A stretch of DNA of 64,000 nt, from NCBI RefSeq assembly GCF_052216985.1, contig NZ_JBQOUY010000001.1, forward strand, positions 186,001-250,000, given 5' to 3'. Shown here one piece after another: positions 8,702 through 16,580 of this stretch. The notes under the pieces are model-generated. The model was not told the origin of the DNA and searched no databases. It was given only the letters and a program-made list of their open reading frames with translations. Every line of letters starts with the position of its first letter. The first letter of the stretch is position 1. The position numbers and the translations under genes were made by a program. Source of the stretch: Acidaminococcus fermentans_A (GTDB lineage Bacteria; Bacillota; Negativicutes; Acidaminococcales; Acidaminococcaceae).

Positions 8702-9367
8702 TTACAGTACCTCTTTCGCCATGGCAGCGATCTTTTCCGTCACCTGGTCGATGGTCAGGCTGGTAGAATCCAGATACCGGGCATCTTCCGCACAGCGCAG
8801 GGGAGAGATTTCCCGGTTCTCATCCAGGGCATCCCTCTGGGCGATCCGTTCTTCCAGTTCTTCCAGGGACACCTCCGTCCCCTTTTCTTTCAGTTCCAGG
8901 TGCCGTCTCCGGGCCCGTTCTTCCACAGAAGCTGTCAGGAAGACCTTCAATTCTGCCTGAGGGAACACCACCGTCCCGATATCCCGGCCGTCCATGACCA
9001 CACCGCCCTGGGCGCCGATCTTCCGCTGGGCTGTCACCATGGCTGTCCGCACGCCGCCTACGGCCGACACCTGGGAAACATTCTGGGAGACTTCCAGGCT
9101 GCGGATGGCTTCGGTGACTTCTTCCCCATCTGCGAACACCCGGTTGGTCCCTTCCCGATACTGGAAGGTGATCTGGATCCGGTTAGCGATAGCTGTCACG
9201 AGGCTCTCACTGAAAGGTTCCCCGCTTTCCAAGAAGCGCAGGGTCACCGTCCGATACATAGCTCCCGTATCGATGTAGGCATAGCCCAAAAGAGCTGCCA
9301 CTTTCTTGGCGATGGTGCTTTTTCCGGCTCCAGCCGGTCCATCGATGGCAATGATGATCTTTTTCAC
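8702..9367 (-). CDS. cmk: cytidylate kinase
   Basis: Phosphorylates CMP/dCMP to the diphosphates. P-loop DGPAGAGKSTIAK at residues ~9-21; DTGAMYR near 37 and the GRDIGTVV motif near 148 are family marks. 221 residues. The GTG start overlaps the stop of the upstream flavoprotein gene (GTGA). cmk next to plsC and an S1 gene is a widely conserved order. Confidence 0.96.
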   Translation of the reverse strand: MKKIIIAIDGPAGAGKSTIAKKVAALLGYAYIDTGAMYRTVTLRFLESGEPFSESLVTAIANRIQITFQYREGTNRVFADGEEVTEAIRSLEVSQNVSQVSAVGGVRTAMVTAQRKIGAQGGVVMDGRDIGTVVFPQAELKVFLTASVEERARRRHLELKEKGTEVSLEELEERIAQRDALDENREISPLRCAEDARYLDSTSLTIDQVTEKIAAMAKEVL

Positions 9368-10626
9368 ACAGATTCCTCTTTTCCGTCCAAAGCGGCATGG
9401 GTCCCAGCCACGTAGCCCGATGAAAAGGCTGCCTGGAGGTTGTAGCCGCCGGTATATCCATCCACATCCATCACTTCTCCCGCAAAGTACAGGTTGGGCA
9501 CTTTTTTGGAAGCAAAGGTGGAAGGGTTGATTTCTTTGGTACTGACGCCCCCGGCTGTCACAATGGCTTCAGACAAGGGACGAGTCCCAGTAAGGGGGAC
9601 CATGAAGGCTTTCAGGGTCCGGACCAGGCGCTGCCGTTCTTTCCGGGTGATCTGGTTCACTTCCTGCTCCGGCTTCAGGCAGGCTGCGTCAATGAGCACC
9701 GGTATCAGGCTCTGGGGCAGCAGGTCGTGGAGACCGCTTTTCAGCTGCTTCCGGCTGTACTTGGCGAAATCCCGCCGGACCCGGGCATCCAGCTGTTCCT
9801 CCGTAAGGGCCGGTTTCAGATCGATGGACAGATCCAGCACCGCCTGGGGGTCGTTCTGCCAGGCGGCCGAAGCCACCCGGGAAAGGGTCAGGATGATGGG
9901 ACCGCTGACTCCGAAATGGGTAAAGAGCATTTCCCCGAATTCCTGTCCCAGGACCCGGTCTCCCTGGAGCAGGGTCCCCCGTACATTCCGCAAGCTCAGG
10001 CCCTGGAGGGACTGGATGGCTTCATCATCACTTTCCAGGGGCACCAGAGCCGGCTTGGGAGGGACGATGGTATGACCGGCTTCCCGGGCCAGGGCATAAC
10101 CGTCCCCCGTAGAACCAGTGCGGGGATAGGAAGCCCCTCCGGTGGTGATGATCACCGCATCGGCCGGAAACTTCCGTCCGTCTCCCGTCACCACCCCGAT
10201 GACTTTCCCCTGGGCCATTTCCAGACGCTGCACCCGTTTTTCCAGAAGGAGCCGGACGCCCAATTCCCGGAGGATCTTTTCCAGGGTCTCCACTACGTCC
10301 AGAGCCCGGTCGCTCTGGGGGAACACCCGGCCTCCCCGTTCGACTTTCACCGGGAGCCCGTGCCGTTCCAACAGTTCCATTATATCCCGATTGGTGAAGG
10401 AATGGAAAGCCCCAAATAAAAATTTTCCATTGCCCGGCAGCATGGGGATCATGGCCTCCATCTCGCAGGCGTTGGTGATATTGCAGCGTCCTTTGCCCGT
10501 GATCATCAGCTTTCGGCCGGGCATGGCCATCTTCTCCAATAGGGTCACCCGAGCCCCGTTCCCAGCAGCTCCGATCGCTGCCAAGAAACCGGCCGCTCCA
10601 GCCCCTACGATCACCACATTTTTCAT
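9364..10626 (-). CDS. HI0933/YhiN-family NAD(P)/FAD-dependent flavoprotein
   Basis: N-terminal FAD loop GAGAAGFLAAIGAAGNG at residues ~7-23, GKGRCNITN near 61, TGGASYPRTGSTGDGY near 165, and the C-terminal GEVMDVDGYTGGYNLQ motif near 390. These define the HI0933 family of soluble flavoproteins; their physiological substrate is not established. 420 residues, normal length. Lies between rluB and cmk with gene overlaps, as in other Firmicutes. Confidence 0.9.
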   Translation of the reverse strand: MKNVVIVGAGAAGFLAAIGAAGNGARVTLLEKMAMPGRKLMITGKGRCNITNACEMEAMIPMLPGNGKFLFGAFHSFTNRDIMELLERHGLPVKVERGGRVFPQSDRALDVVETLEKILRELGVRLLLEKRVQRLEMAQGKVIGVVTGDGRKFPADAVIITTGGASYPRTGSTGDGYALAREAGHTIVPPKPALVPLESDDEAIQSLQGLSLRNVRGTLLQGDRVLGQEFGEMLFTHFGVSGPIILTLSRVASAAWQNDPQAVLDLSIDLKPALTEEQLDARVRRDFAKYSRKQLKSGLHDLLPQSLIPVLIDAACLKPEQEVNQITRKERQRLVRTLKAFMVPLTGTRPLSEAIVTAGGVSTKEINPSTFASKKVPNLYFAGEVMDVDGYTGGYNLQAAFSSGYVAGTHAALDGKEESV

Positions 10627-10627
10627 C

Positions 10628-11359
10628 TCATTCCCCCTGCCCGTCCAGGGAGGCGATCTCTTCCGGCGTCAATTCCCGGAATTCCCCCTTTTTCAAGCCT
10701 TCCAGGGTCAAGGTACCTACCTGGATCCGTTTCAGGGATTTTACCGGGAAGCCGATGAAATCACACATCCGCCGGACCTGCCGGTTCCGTCCTTCATGGA
10801 TGGTCACGGTGAACCGGGTCAGATTCTTTTCCGGATCCCACTGCTTCACATAGACCACTGCCGGTGAAGTGAGTCCGTCTTCTAAGGGCACGCCCAGCCG
10901 CAGCACATCCAATTTTTCTTCCGGTACCCGGCCATGGACTTCCACCTCATAGGTCTTGTCCACGTGATGGCTGGGATGGGTAAGATGCTGGGCCAGCTCC
11001 CCGTCATTGGTCATGAGCAGCAGTCCTTCCGTTTGGTAATCCAGCCGTCCCACCGGATACAGCCGCTGATGGAGACCCGCCATGAGATCCGCTACCGTCC
11101 GCCGCCCTTGGGGATCTTTCATAGTGGTCACAACGCCCCGAGGCTTATACAGCAGATAGGTATGCCGGACGCTTTTCCGATGGAGGGCTTTGCCGTCCAC
11201 CATGATCCGGTCTGCCTTCCCCACCCGGGTGCCCAGTTCCGTCACCGTTTTCCCATTCACCTGGACCCGGCCGGCCAGGATGATCTTTTCACATTCCCGG
11301 CGTGAAGCTACGCCGGCCGCTGCCATGACTTTCTGCAGCCGTTCCTTGATCTGTTCCAT
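10628..11359 (-). CDS. rluB: 23S rRNA pseudouridine synthase B
   Basis: RsuA/RluB family pseudouridine synthase. N-terminal S4 RNA-binding domain (ASRRECEKIILAGRVQVNG, ~18-36), catalytic aspartate in VGRLDYQTEGLLLMTNDGE (~101-119), and the KSLKRIQVG motif near 216. 243 residues. Its position directly after scpB is the usual Firmicute arrangement. Confidence 0.94.
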   Translation of the reverse strand: MEQIKERLQKVMAAAGVASRRECEKIILAGRVQVNGKTVTELGTRVGKADRIMVDGKALHRKSVRHTYLLYKPRGVVTTMKDPQGRRTVADLMAGLHQRLYPVGRLDYQTEGLLLMTNDGELAQHLTHPSHHVDKTYEVEVHGRVPEEKLDVLRLGVPLEDGLTSPAVVYVKQWDPEKNLTRFTVTIHEGRNRQVRRMCDFIGFPVKSLKRIQVGTLTLEGLKKGEFRELTPEEIASLDGQGE

Positions 11360-11374
11360 ACTCTTCCCTTTCTA

Positions 11375-11923
11375 TCAATCAAACAAAGGCTCTGGTCCTT
11401 CCCCTCTGCCCTCCAGGATCTCCTCCGGGAGCTGGGGCAGATCTTCCAGGGAATCCAGTCCGAAGGTCTGGAGGAATCTATCCGTGGTCCCATAGAGGAT
11501 GGGGCGTCCCAAGGCTTCCTTCCGTCCGACTTCTGCAATCAGCCCCAGTTCCACCAGGTTCCCCAGGACGCCATCTACTTTCACGCCCCGGATAGCTTCC
11601 ATTTCGCTTTTGGTCACAGGCTGCCGGAAGGCCACGATAGCCAAGGTTTCCATCGCTGCATTGGACAGCTTCACTTCCTGTTTTTCCTGGAGCCGGCGGA
11701 TCAGCCCTGCCGTCTCTTTCTTGGTCACCAGCTGCCAGCCCCCGGCTGCCTTCCGCAGTTCGATGCCCCGTTCTGCCGTCCGGTACTGCTGCTGGAGTTC
11801 TTCCAACAGATCGGCTACCTCACCCGTGGAACAGTACAAGGCCCCTGCCGCCCGTTCCAGGGTCAGCGGGTCTCCACTGGCAAAGAGCAGCGCCTCCAAT
11901 TCAGCGGTCTTCTTCAGTTCCAT
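11375..11923 (-). CDS. scpB: segregation and condensation protein B
   Basis: Winged-helix kleisin-associated subunit of the SMC-ScpAB condensin. Recognised by LEALLFASGDPLTLE (~8-22), LSNAAMETLAIVAFRQPVTK (~86-105) and LGRPILYGTTDRFL (~139-152). 182 residues, normal. Its start overlaps the end of scpA by 23 nt. Confidence 0.95.
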   Translation of the reverse strand: MELKKTAELEALLFASGDPLTLERAAGALYCSTGEVADLLEELQQQYRTAERGIELRKAAGGWQLVTKKETAGLIRRLQEKQEVKLSNAAMETLAIVAFRQPVTKSEMEAIRGVKVDGVLGNLVELGLIAEVGRKEALGRPILYGTTDRFLQTFGLDSLEDLPQLPEEILEGRGEGPEPLFD

Positions 11924-12629
11924 GTCCGTCCTCCTTCCGGCTCTCCAGGGTAATGGGCCCGAAGGGAACCGTCTGTCTAATGGTGATTTCTTTCAGCCGC
12001 AGCAATTCCAATACTGCCAGGAAGGTGGAGATGATTTCGCTGTGGTTCTTCCTGTCCTGGAGCAGCCGTCGGAAATCCAGTTTCTTTCTTTTTCCTCCCA
12101 AAGCCGAACGGATGGCATCCATCCGTTCCTGGACAGGGAATTCCTGCCGAGGGATCACTGTATCTTCCTCTTCCGGTTTGGGCAGCAGGGCCGCCAAAGC
12201 CCGGAGCAGATCTCCCAGCCCGTACCGCTTCACCTGCTGGAGGATTTTCCCTAAAGGAAGAGGGGGCCGCGCTGTCTGGAGGCTGGCCCGCTGGAGACAT
12301 TCCCGCAGCGCCTGGGCCTGTTTCTTCGTTTTCCGATATTCTACCAGCATGGAGACCAGCATCTGCCGGGGATCCGCTTCTTCCTCCCCCTCTTCTTCCG
12401 GTTCCCGGGGCAGCAGCATCCGGGATTTGATCTGGAGCAGCATGGCCGCCATGAGGAGGAATTCACTGGCCACATCCAGACTGTATTCCTGCATGGTGTC
12501 CAGGTAGGCGATGTACTGCTCTGTCACAGATACGATGGGAATATCATAGATATCGATTTTGTCTTTTTCGATAAGATGGATCAAAAGGTCCAAGGGGCCT
12601 TCGAAATCCGCCAATTTCACTGGGTACAC
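11901..12629 (-). CDS. scpA: segregation and condensation protein A
   Basis: Kleisin subunit of the SMC condensin. Characteristic N-terminus FEGPLDLLIHLIEKDKIDIYD (~9-29, family hallmark FEGPLDLLLHLI), then LLMAAMLLQIKSRMLLPRE and a C-terminal winged helix. GTG start at 12629 with AAGAAGG seven nt upstream. 242 residues. smc itself is not in the window. Confidence 0.96.
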   Translation of the reverse strand: MYPVKLADFEGPLDLLIHLIEKDKIDIYDIPIVSVTEQYIAYLDTMQEYSLDVASEFLLMAAMLLQIKSRMLLPREPEEEGEEEADPRQMLVSMLVEYRKTKKQAQALRECLQRASLQTARPPLPLGKILQQVKRYGLGDLLRALAALLPKPEEEDTVIPRQEFPVQERMDAIRSALGGKRKKLDFRRLLQDRKNHSEIISTFLAVLELLRLKEITIRQTVPFGPITLESRKEDGHGTEEDR

Positions 12630-12648
12630 GCTTCGGCCTTCTTCCCTC

Positions 12649-13275
12649 TCAGAACAGCACCAGAGACAGGACCGCCCGGCACAGACGGAGGTACAGCGTG
12701 GAAAGGGGCGAGATCACAACGCCTACGATGCCGGTGAAGCACAGGACGATGAGGATCAGATTGGAGTAAGGCCCCACCAGCCGTTCATAGGCCAAGCTCT
12801 TTTCCAAAGGCAGCGCCATCCGCAGCACATTGTATCCGTCCATGGGCGGGATGGGAAGCAGGTTGAAAAAGGCGAACCAAACATTATAGAGCATGAGCCA
12901 GTTCAAGAACAGCAGTACTCCTCTCCCTGCATTGAAATACCGGGCCAGTACCAGCTGGAGCAGCATTGCCAGGAAAGTCACGAACAGATTGCTGCCCGGT
13001 CCAGCCAACGCCACCTCCAGCATCCCTTTCCGGAGATCTGGATAGTACCGAGGGTCCACCCGGACCGGTTTGGCCCAGCCGAACCCTACTAAAAGCAGCA
13101 TCAAGGACCCGATCAGGTCCAAATGGGCCAGAGGGTTCATGGTCAGACGCCCATCTGCTTCCGGAGTCGGGTCTCCCAGACTGGAAGACATGGCTCCGTG
13201 AGCATATTCATGGACGGTGATGGTAAACAGCAGCGCCGGGATCCGATAGATCAGGGACGCATCCAGATTGAGCAT
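12649..13275 (-). CDS. site-2 protease family (M50) membrane metalloprotease
   Basis: Multi-pass zinc metalloprotease. The zinc motif HEYAHG is at residues ~22-27 inside the first hydrophobic segment, and the third ligand motif NLLPIPPMDGY (~138-148) follows. 208 residues fits the small YwhC/Rv-type M50 group. First gene of the scpA-scpB-rluB cluster. The proteolytic substrate is not known. Confidence 0.9.
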   Translation of the reverse strand: MLNLDASLIYRIPALLFTITVHEYAHGAMSSSLGDPTPEADGRLTMNPLAHLDLIGSLMLLLVGFGWAKPVRVDPRYYPDLRKGMLEVALAGPGSNLFVTFLAMLLQLVLARYFNAGRGVLLFLNWLMLYNVWFAFFNLLPIPPMDGYNVLRMALPLEKSLAYERLVGPYSNLILIVLCFTGIVGVVISPLSTLYLRLCRAVLSLVLF

Positions 13276-13325
13276 AGGGAAAATTTCCTTTCCATAGGTT
13301 TTCTTCTATCAAAGCCGGCAGCGCC

Positions 13326-13378
13326 GGCCTCTTTCGGCCGCTGACCGCTGACGGGGCCGCTGCCAGAGCAGCAGCCCC
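13326..13378. repeat. GTC-heptad pair (GTCAGCG x2) with flanking hairpins
   Basis: On the minus strand GTCAGCG occurs twice in tandem (13352-13346 and 13345-13339). A GC-rich hairpin (arms 13353-13363 and 13368-13378, one mismatch) lies on one side and a GGCC/GGCC hairpin (13327-13339) on the other. The block sits in the leader between codY and the M50 gene. Confidence 0.75.
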
Positions 13379-13406
13379 ATATCCCTATCATACTACCATA
13401 AAGCAG

Positions 13407-13443
13407 AAAAAGGGTCAAACTGCACCTGGCAGTCCGACCCTTT
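13407..13443 (-). terminator. codY terminator
   Basis: Stem of GGGTC/GACCC and ACTGC/GCAGT arms with a 2-nt internal mismatch, followed on the minus strand by TTTTTCTG. Just downstream of the codY stop. Confidence 0.8.
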
Positions 13444-13459
13444 CCTGAGAAGTCCTTTA

Positions 13460-14236
13460 TTATTTCTTATGTTCTTTCAGCCCATCCCGCAGGTATTCGT
13501 TGAGGATCCGGACATAGGTCCCTTTCATCCCCAAGGATTCAGTCTCCAGTACCCCGGCACTTTCGAATTTCCGCAGGGCGTTGACGATCACGCTCCGGGT
13601 GATGCCGGCCTGGTCAGCGATCTTGCTGGCCACCAGCAGCCCTTCGTCTCCTGGCAGCGCCTTAAGGATTTCAGAGATGGCTTCCAGTTCACTGTAGCTC
13701 AGGTTAGAGAAAGCGATTTGGACCATAGCCTTCTTCCGGCTGGCTTCTTCGATGTGCATGGCCTTATCGTGGAGCAGCTGCATCCCGATGACCGTAGCAG
13801 CATATTCCGACAGCAGCAGATCAGAATCCACGAACTCTTTCTTGAATTTGCCCAGGATCAAGGTCCCCAGACGGACACCGTTCCCGAAGATAGGCACAAC
13901 GGTAGTATATTTGCTTTCAAACAAGCATTTGGTGCCTTCGCTGAAAGCGCACATGTTCTTCACCAGGCGGTAGTTGGAAGAAGTCTCCCGGATCCCTTCC
14001 AGCCATTTGACATATTCGGCAGGGAAATGACCCACATCCAGTACTTTCTTGATCATCAGCTCACATTCGAATCCGTCCAGGATGGAATATCCCAGCAGAT
14101 CCCCATCGCAGGCTACGATGTAGATGTTGGCTTTGATCACATCTTTCAGCACTTCTGCCATTTTCTTGTAGCTGACCGTTTCCGTGTTCTGCAGCAGTTT
14201 GTTGATCATTCTCGTTTTTTCCAGTAATGGTAACAT
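13460..14236 (-). CDS. codY: GTP-sensing pleiotropic repressor CodY
   Basis: Global nutritional regulator that binds DNA when GTP and branched-chain amino acids are plentiful. N-terminal GAF domain to ~residue 155, then the winged helix with the near-invariant ADQAGITRSVIVNALRKFES (~204-223) and LGMKGTYVRILN (~231-242). 258 residues, normal. AGGAGG seven nt before ATG. Follows xerC, as in Bacillus, but hslV and hslU, which usually stand between them, are absent. Confidence 0.97.
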   Translation of the reverse strand: MLPLLEKTRMINKLLQNTETVSYKKMAEVLKDVIKANIYIVACDGDLLGYSILDGFECELMIKKVLDVGHFPAEYVKWLEGIRETSSNYRLVKNMCAFSEGTKCLFESKYTTVVPIFGNGVRLGTLILGKFKKEFVDSDLLLSEYAATVIGMQLLHDKAMHIEEASRKKAMVQIAFSNLSYSELEAISEILKALPGDEGLLVASKIADQAGITRSVIVNALRKFESAGVLETESLGMKGTYVRILNEYLRDGLKEHKK

Positions 14237-14247
14237 AATAGTCCCTC

Positions 14248-15183
14248 CTAGGCCCTTGGATGATGTTTCTCATAGACAGCAGTGAGACGTTCTGCCGTCA
14301 CATGAGTATAAATCTGTGTCGTCGATAAACTCACATGTCCCAGTAATTCCTGTACAGCCCGCAGATCCGCCCCGTGGTCCAGCAGATGGGTAGCAAAAGT
14401 ATGCCGGATCGTATGGGGACTCACATGTTTCTGCATCGCTGTCATTTCTACATATTTGTCCAGGATCCTCCGTACGCTCCGTGCACTCAGTGGAGTCCCC
14501 CGGCTGTTCACAAAGACAAAGGTGTGTGGCGGCACATGATACTTCCGCATCAAGACGCCCCGGCTCCCGGCGAGATAGGCCTCCAAAGCCTCAACGCAGG
14601 GATGGCCCAGCGGGACCAGCCGTTCTTTATGGCCCTTCCCCATGAGCACAGCATACCGGTTGCCCAGATCCACGTGGGTCATGGTAAGTCCCACCAGTTC
14701 CGAAACCCGGCAGCCTGTAGAATAGAGGAACTCCAGGATCGCCCTGTCTCGCCGTCCCAGGATGGCAGTGACATCCGGCATCCGGAGGAGCAGGTTGATT
14801 TCGAACTCTTCTAAAAACACAGGCAGTTTCTTTTCCAGTTTCGGGGTCCTCACTTTGGTGAACGGATTGGTCCGGACGATTCCCTCCCGGCGCAGATACC
14901 GATAGAACGAGCGGAGCGAGGATATCCTCCGGGCAATGGTCCGCCGCGAAAGTTTTTTGTCATGCATCAGTGCCAGGTAGGAACGGATATCCAGGACCGT
15001 AATCGAAGGCCAGGCGGCATCATCTGAACGGGTTTCCATGAAATCCGCGAAATGACGGATGTCCGCCTGATAATTGGCAATCGTCAAGGGAGAATCGTCT
15101 TTTTCCACCTCCAGATAGGTGGCGAACCCTTCTACCAGCTGCCTATTCTTCAACTTCGGTTCCATGTTTTTCGTCCGTTCCAT
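14248..15183 (-). CDS. xerC: tyrosine recombinase XerC-like
   Basis: Site-specific recombinase, probably for chromosome dimer resolution. N-terminal SAM-like domain, then catalytic residues: Arg in YSTGCRVSELVG, HTIRHTFATHLLDHG (HxxR), LLGHVSLSTTQIYTHV (His and nucleophile Tyr). An upstream TTG at 15225 would lengthen it by 14 residues, but only the ATG at 15183 has a good Shine-Dalgarno (GAGG, 6 nt), giving 311 residues. Position between trmFO and codY supports the XerC assignment. Confidence 0.93.
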   Translation of the reverse strand: MERTKNMEPKLKNRQLVEGFATYLEVEKDDSPLTIANYQADIRHFADFMETRSDDAAWPSITVLDIRSYLALMHDKKLSRRTIARRISSLRSFYRYLRREGIVRTNPFTKVRTPKLEKKLPVFLEEFEINLLLRMPDVTAILGRRDRAILEFLYSTGCRVSELVGLTMTHVDLGNRYAVLMGKGHKERLVPLGHPCVEALEAYLAGSRGVLMRKYHVPPHTFVFVNSRGTPLSARSVRRILDKYVEMTAMQKHVSPHTIRHTFATHLLDHGADLRAVQELLGHVSLSTTQIYTHVTAERLTAVYEKHHPRA

Positions 15184-15198
15184 GGCACACCTCAAATT

Positions 15199-15232
15199 GT
15201 ATGAATTGTATTGAATTCCCGACAATTCATAC
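15199..15232. repeat. 11-bp inverted repeat upstream of xerC
   Basis: GTATGAATTGT (15199-15209) and ACAATTCATAC (15222-15232) are perfect inverse copies separated by 12 nt, between the trmFO stop and the xerC ATG. AT-rich, with no T-tract, so more like an operator or RNA-processing stem than a terminator. Confidence 0.7.
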
Positions 15233-15245
15233 TACCATATTCAGA

Positions 15246-16562
15246 CTAATCATGCAAGTCATTTTTTATACTTTCAAGAAAGTTTAGACTTCTATCCGCT
15301 ATGGCTGCATTTTTTTCCTTTTTGCCCCGGATCCTGGGTCCATCCCAGGGGGCAATCAGCCCAAAATTGATATTCATGGGCTGGAAATGCTTCACTTCTG
15401 GATTGCTGATGTAATGGCTGAGGGCACCGATGGCGGTTTCCCGTGGGAACAGCAGCCGAGGCTTCCCTGCCATGGCCCGGGCCGCATAGATGCCGGCAGC
15501 CAGTCCGGAGGCAGCGCTTTCTACATACCCTTCCACCCCGGTCATCTGGCCGGCGAAATAGAAATGGGGCCGCTCCCGCAGGGAGTAATCTGCCTCCAGC
15601 AGCAGTGGGCTGTTCAGATACGAATTTTTATGCATCACTCCATACCGGACGAATTCCGCCTGTTCCAAACCAGGGATCAGTCGGAACACCCGTTTCTGTT
15701 CCGGCCATTTCAGATGGGTCTGGAAGCCAACGATATTGTACAGGGTCCCGGCTCCATTATCCTGGCGCAGCTGGACCACCGCATAGGGGTCTTCCCCTGT
15801 CCGAGGGTCGGGCAGCCCCACCGGTTTCAGAGGCCCAAAGCGCATGGTATCTTCTCCCCGCAGGGCCATTTCCTCGATGGGCATGCAGGCTTCGAACACA
15901 TTATGTTCAAAATCTTTCACTGGGGCCGTTTCTGCCTGGCACAGTTCCTGCCAGAACCGGAGGTATTCTTCTTTATTGAAAGGACAGTTGTAATAGGCGG
16001 CTTCCCCCTTATCATACCGGGAAGCTTTGTACACCTTGTCCTGATCCAGGGAATCCACCGTCACGATGGGCGCCGCCGCATCGAAGAAATGGAAATAATC
16101 CTTATGGACCAGCTGCTGGATAGCTTCTGAAAGAGCACCGCTGGTAAGGGGGCCGGAAGCCGTGATCACGTAATCTTCCGGGGTGAAGCGGCTGTAATCT
16201 GTGACTTCTTCTTCCACTATCGTGATCAAGTGATTTTCCCGGATAGCTTGGGTCACAGCCTGGGCGAATCCTTCCCGATCCACGGCCAGGGCACCTCCAG
16301 CCGGCACCTGATGGGCATCGGCGGCAGCGATGATGAGGGAATCCAACCGCCTCATCTCTTCTTTCAGGAGGCCTACTGCATTCTCGATGTTGTTGGCCCG
16401 CAGGGAATTGCTGCAGACCAGTTCACTGTAATAGGGGGTGTGATGGGCTGGGTCGCTTTTGCCCGGACGCATTTCATGGAGGATCACCGGGATCCCCCGC
16501 CGAGTCAGCTGCCAGGCTGCCTCACAGCCGGCCAGTCCAGCCCCGATGATATGGAGAGCCAT
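15246..16562 (-). CDS. trmFO: methylenetetrahydrofolate-tRNA-(uracil-5-)-methyltransferase TrmFO
   Basis: Folate- and FAD-dependent enzyme forming T54 in tRNA. FAD loop GAGLAGCEAAWQL at residues ~5-17, the conserved CSNSLRANN (~50-58), QMTGVEGYVESAASG (~342-356) and INFGLIAPWDGP near the end. 438 residues. Between topA and xerC, the classical gid position. Confidence 0.97.
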   Translation of the reverse strand: MALHIIGAGLAGCEAAWQLTRRGIPVILHEMRPGKSDPAHHTPYYSELVCSNSLRANNIENAVGLLKEEMRRLDSLIIAAADAHQVPAGGALAVDREGFAQAVTQAIRENHLITIVEEEVTDYSRFTPEDYVITASGPLTSGALSEAIQQLVHKDYFHFFDAAAPIVTVDSLDQDKVYKASRYDKGEAAYYNCPFNKEEYLRFWQELCQAETAPVKDFEHNVFEACMPIEEMALRGEDTMRFGPLKPVGLPDPRTGEDPYAVVQLRQDNGAGTLYNIVGFQTHLKWPEQKRVFRLIPGLEQAEFVRYGVMHKNSYLNSPLLLEADYSLRERPHFYFAGQMTGVEGYVESAASGLAAGIYAARAMAGKPRLLFPRETAIGALSHYISNPEVKHFQPMNINFGLIAPWDGPRIRGKKEKNAAIADRSLNFLESIKNDLHD

Positions 16563-16580
16563 ATGAGTTTCCTTTCTCTT

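Noticed and set aside
6040..8766. 908-codon open frame on the plus strand
   Set aside because: It mirrors ispH-S1 and plsC; the composition (His/Phe/Gln-rich) is that of an antisense frame, and the minus-strand proteins are unmistakable.
12966..13220. Short plus-strand frames over the M50 protease gene
   Set aside because: Antisense shadows; the M50 protein with HEYAHG accounts for the region.
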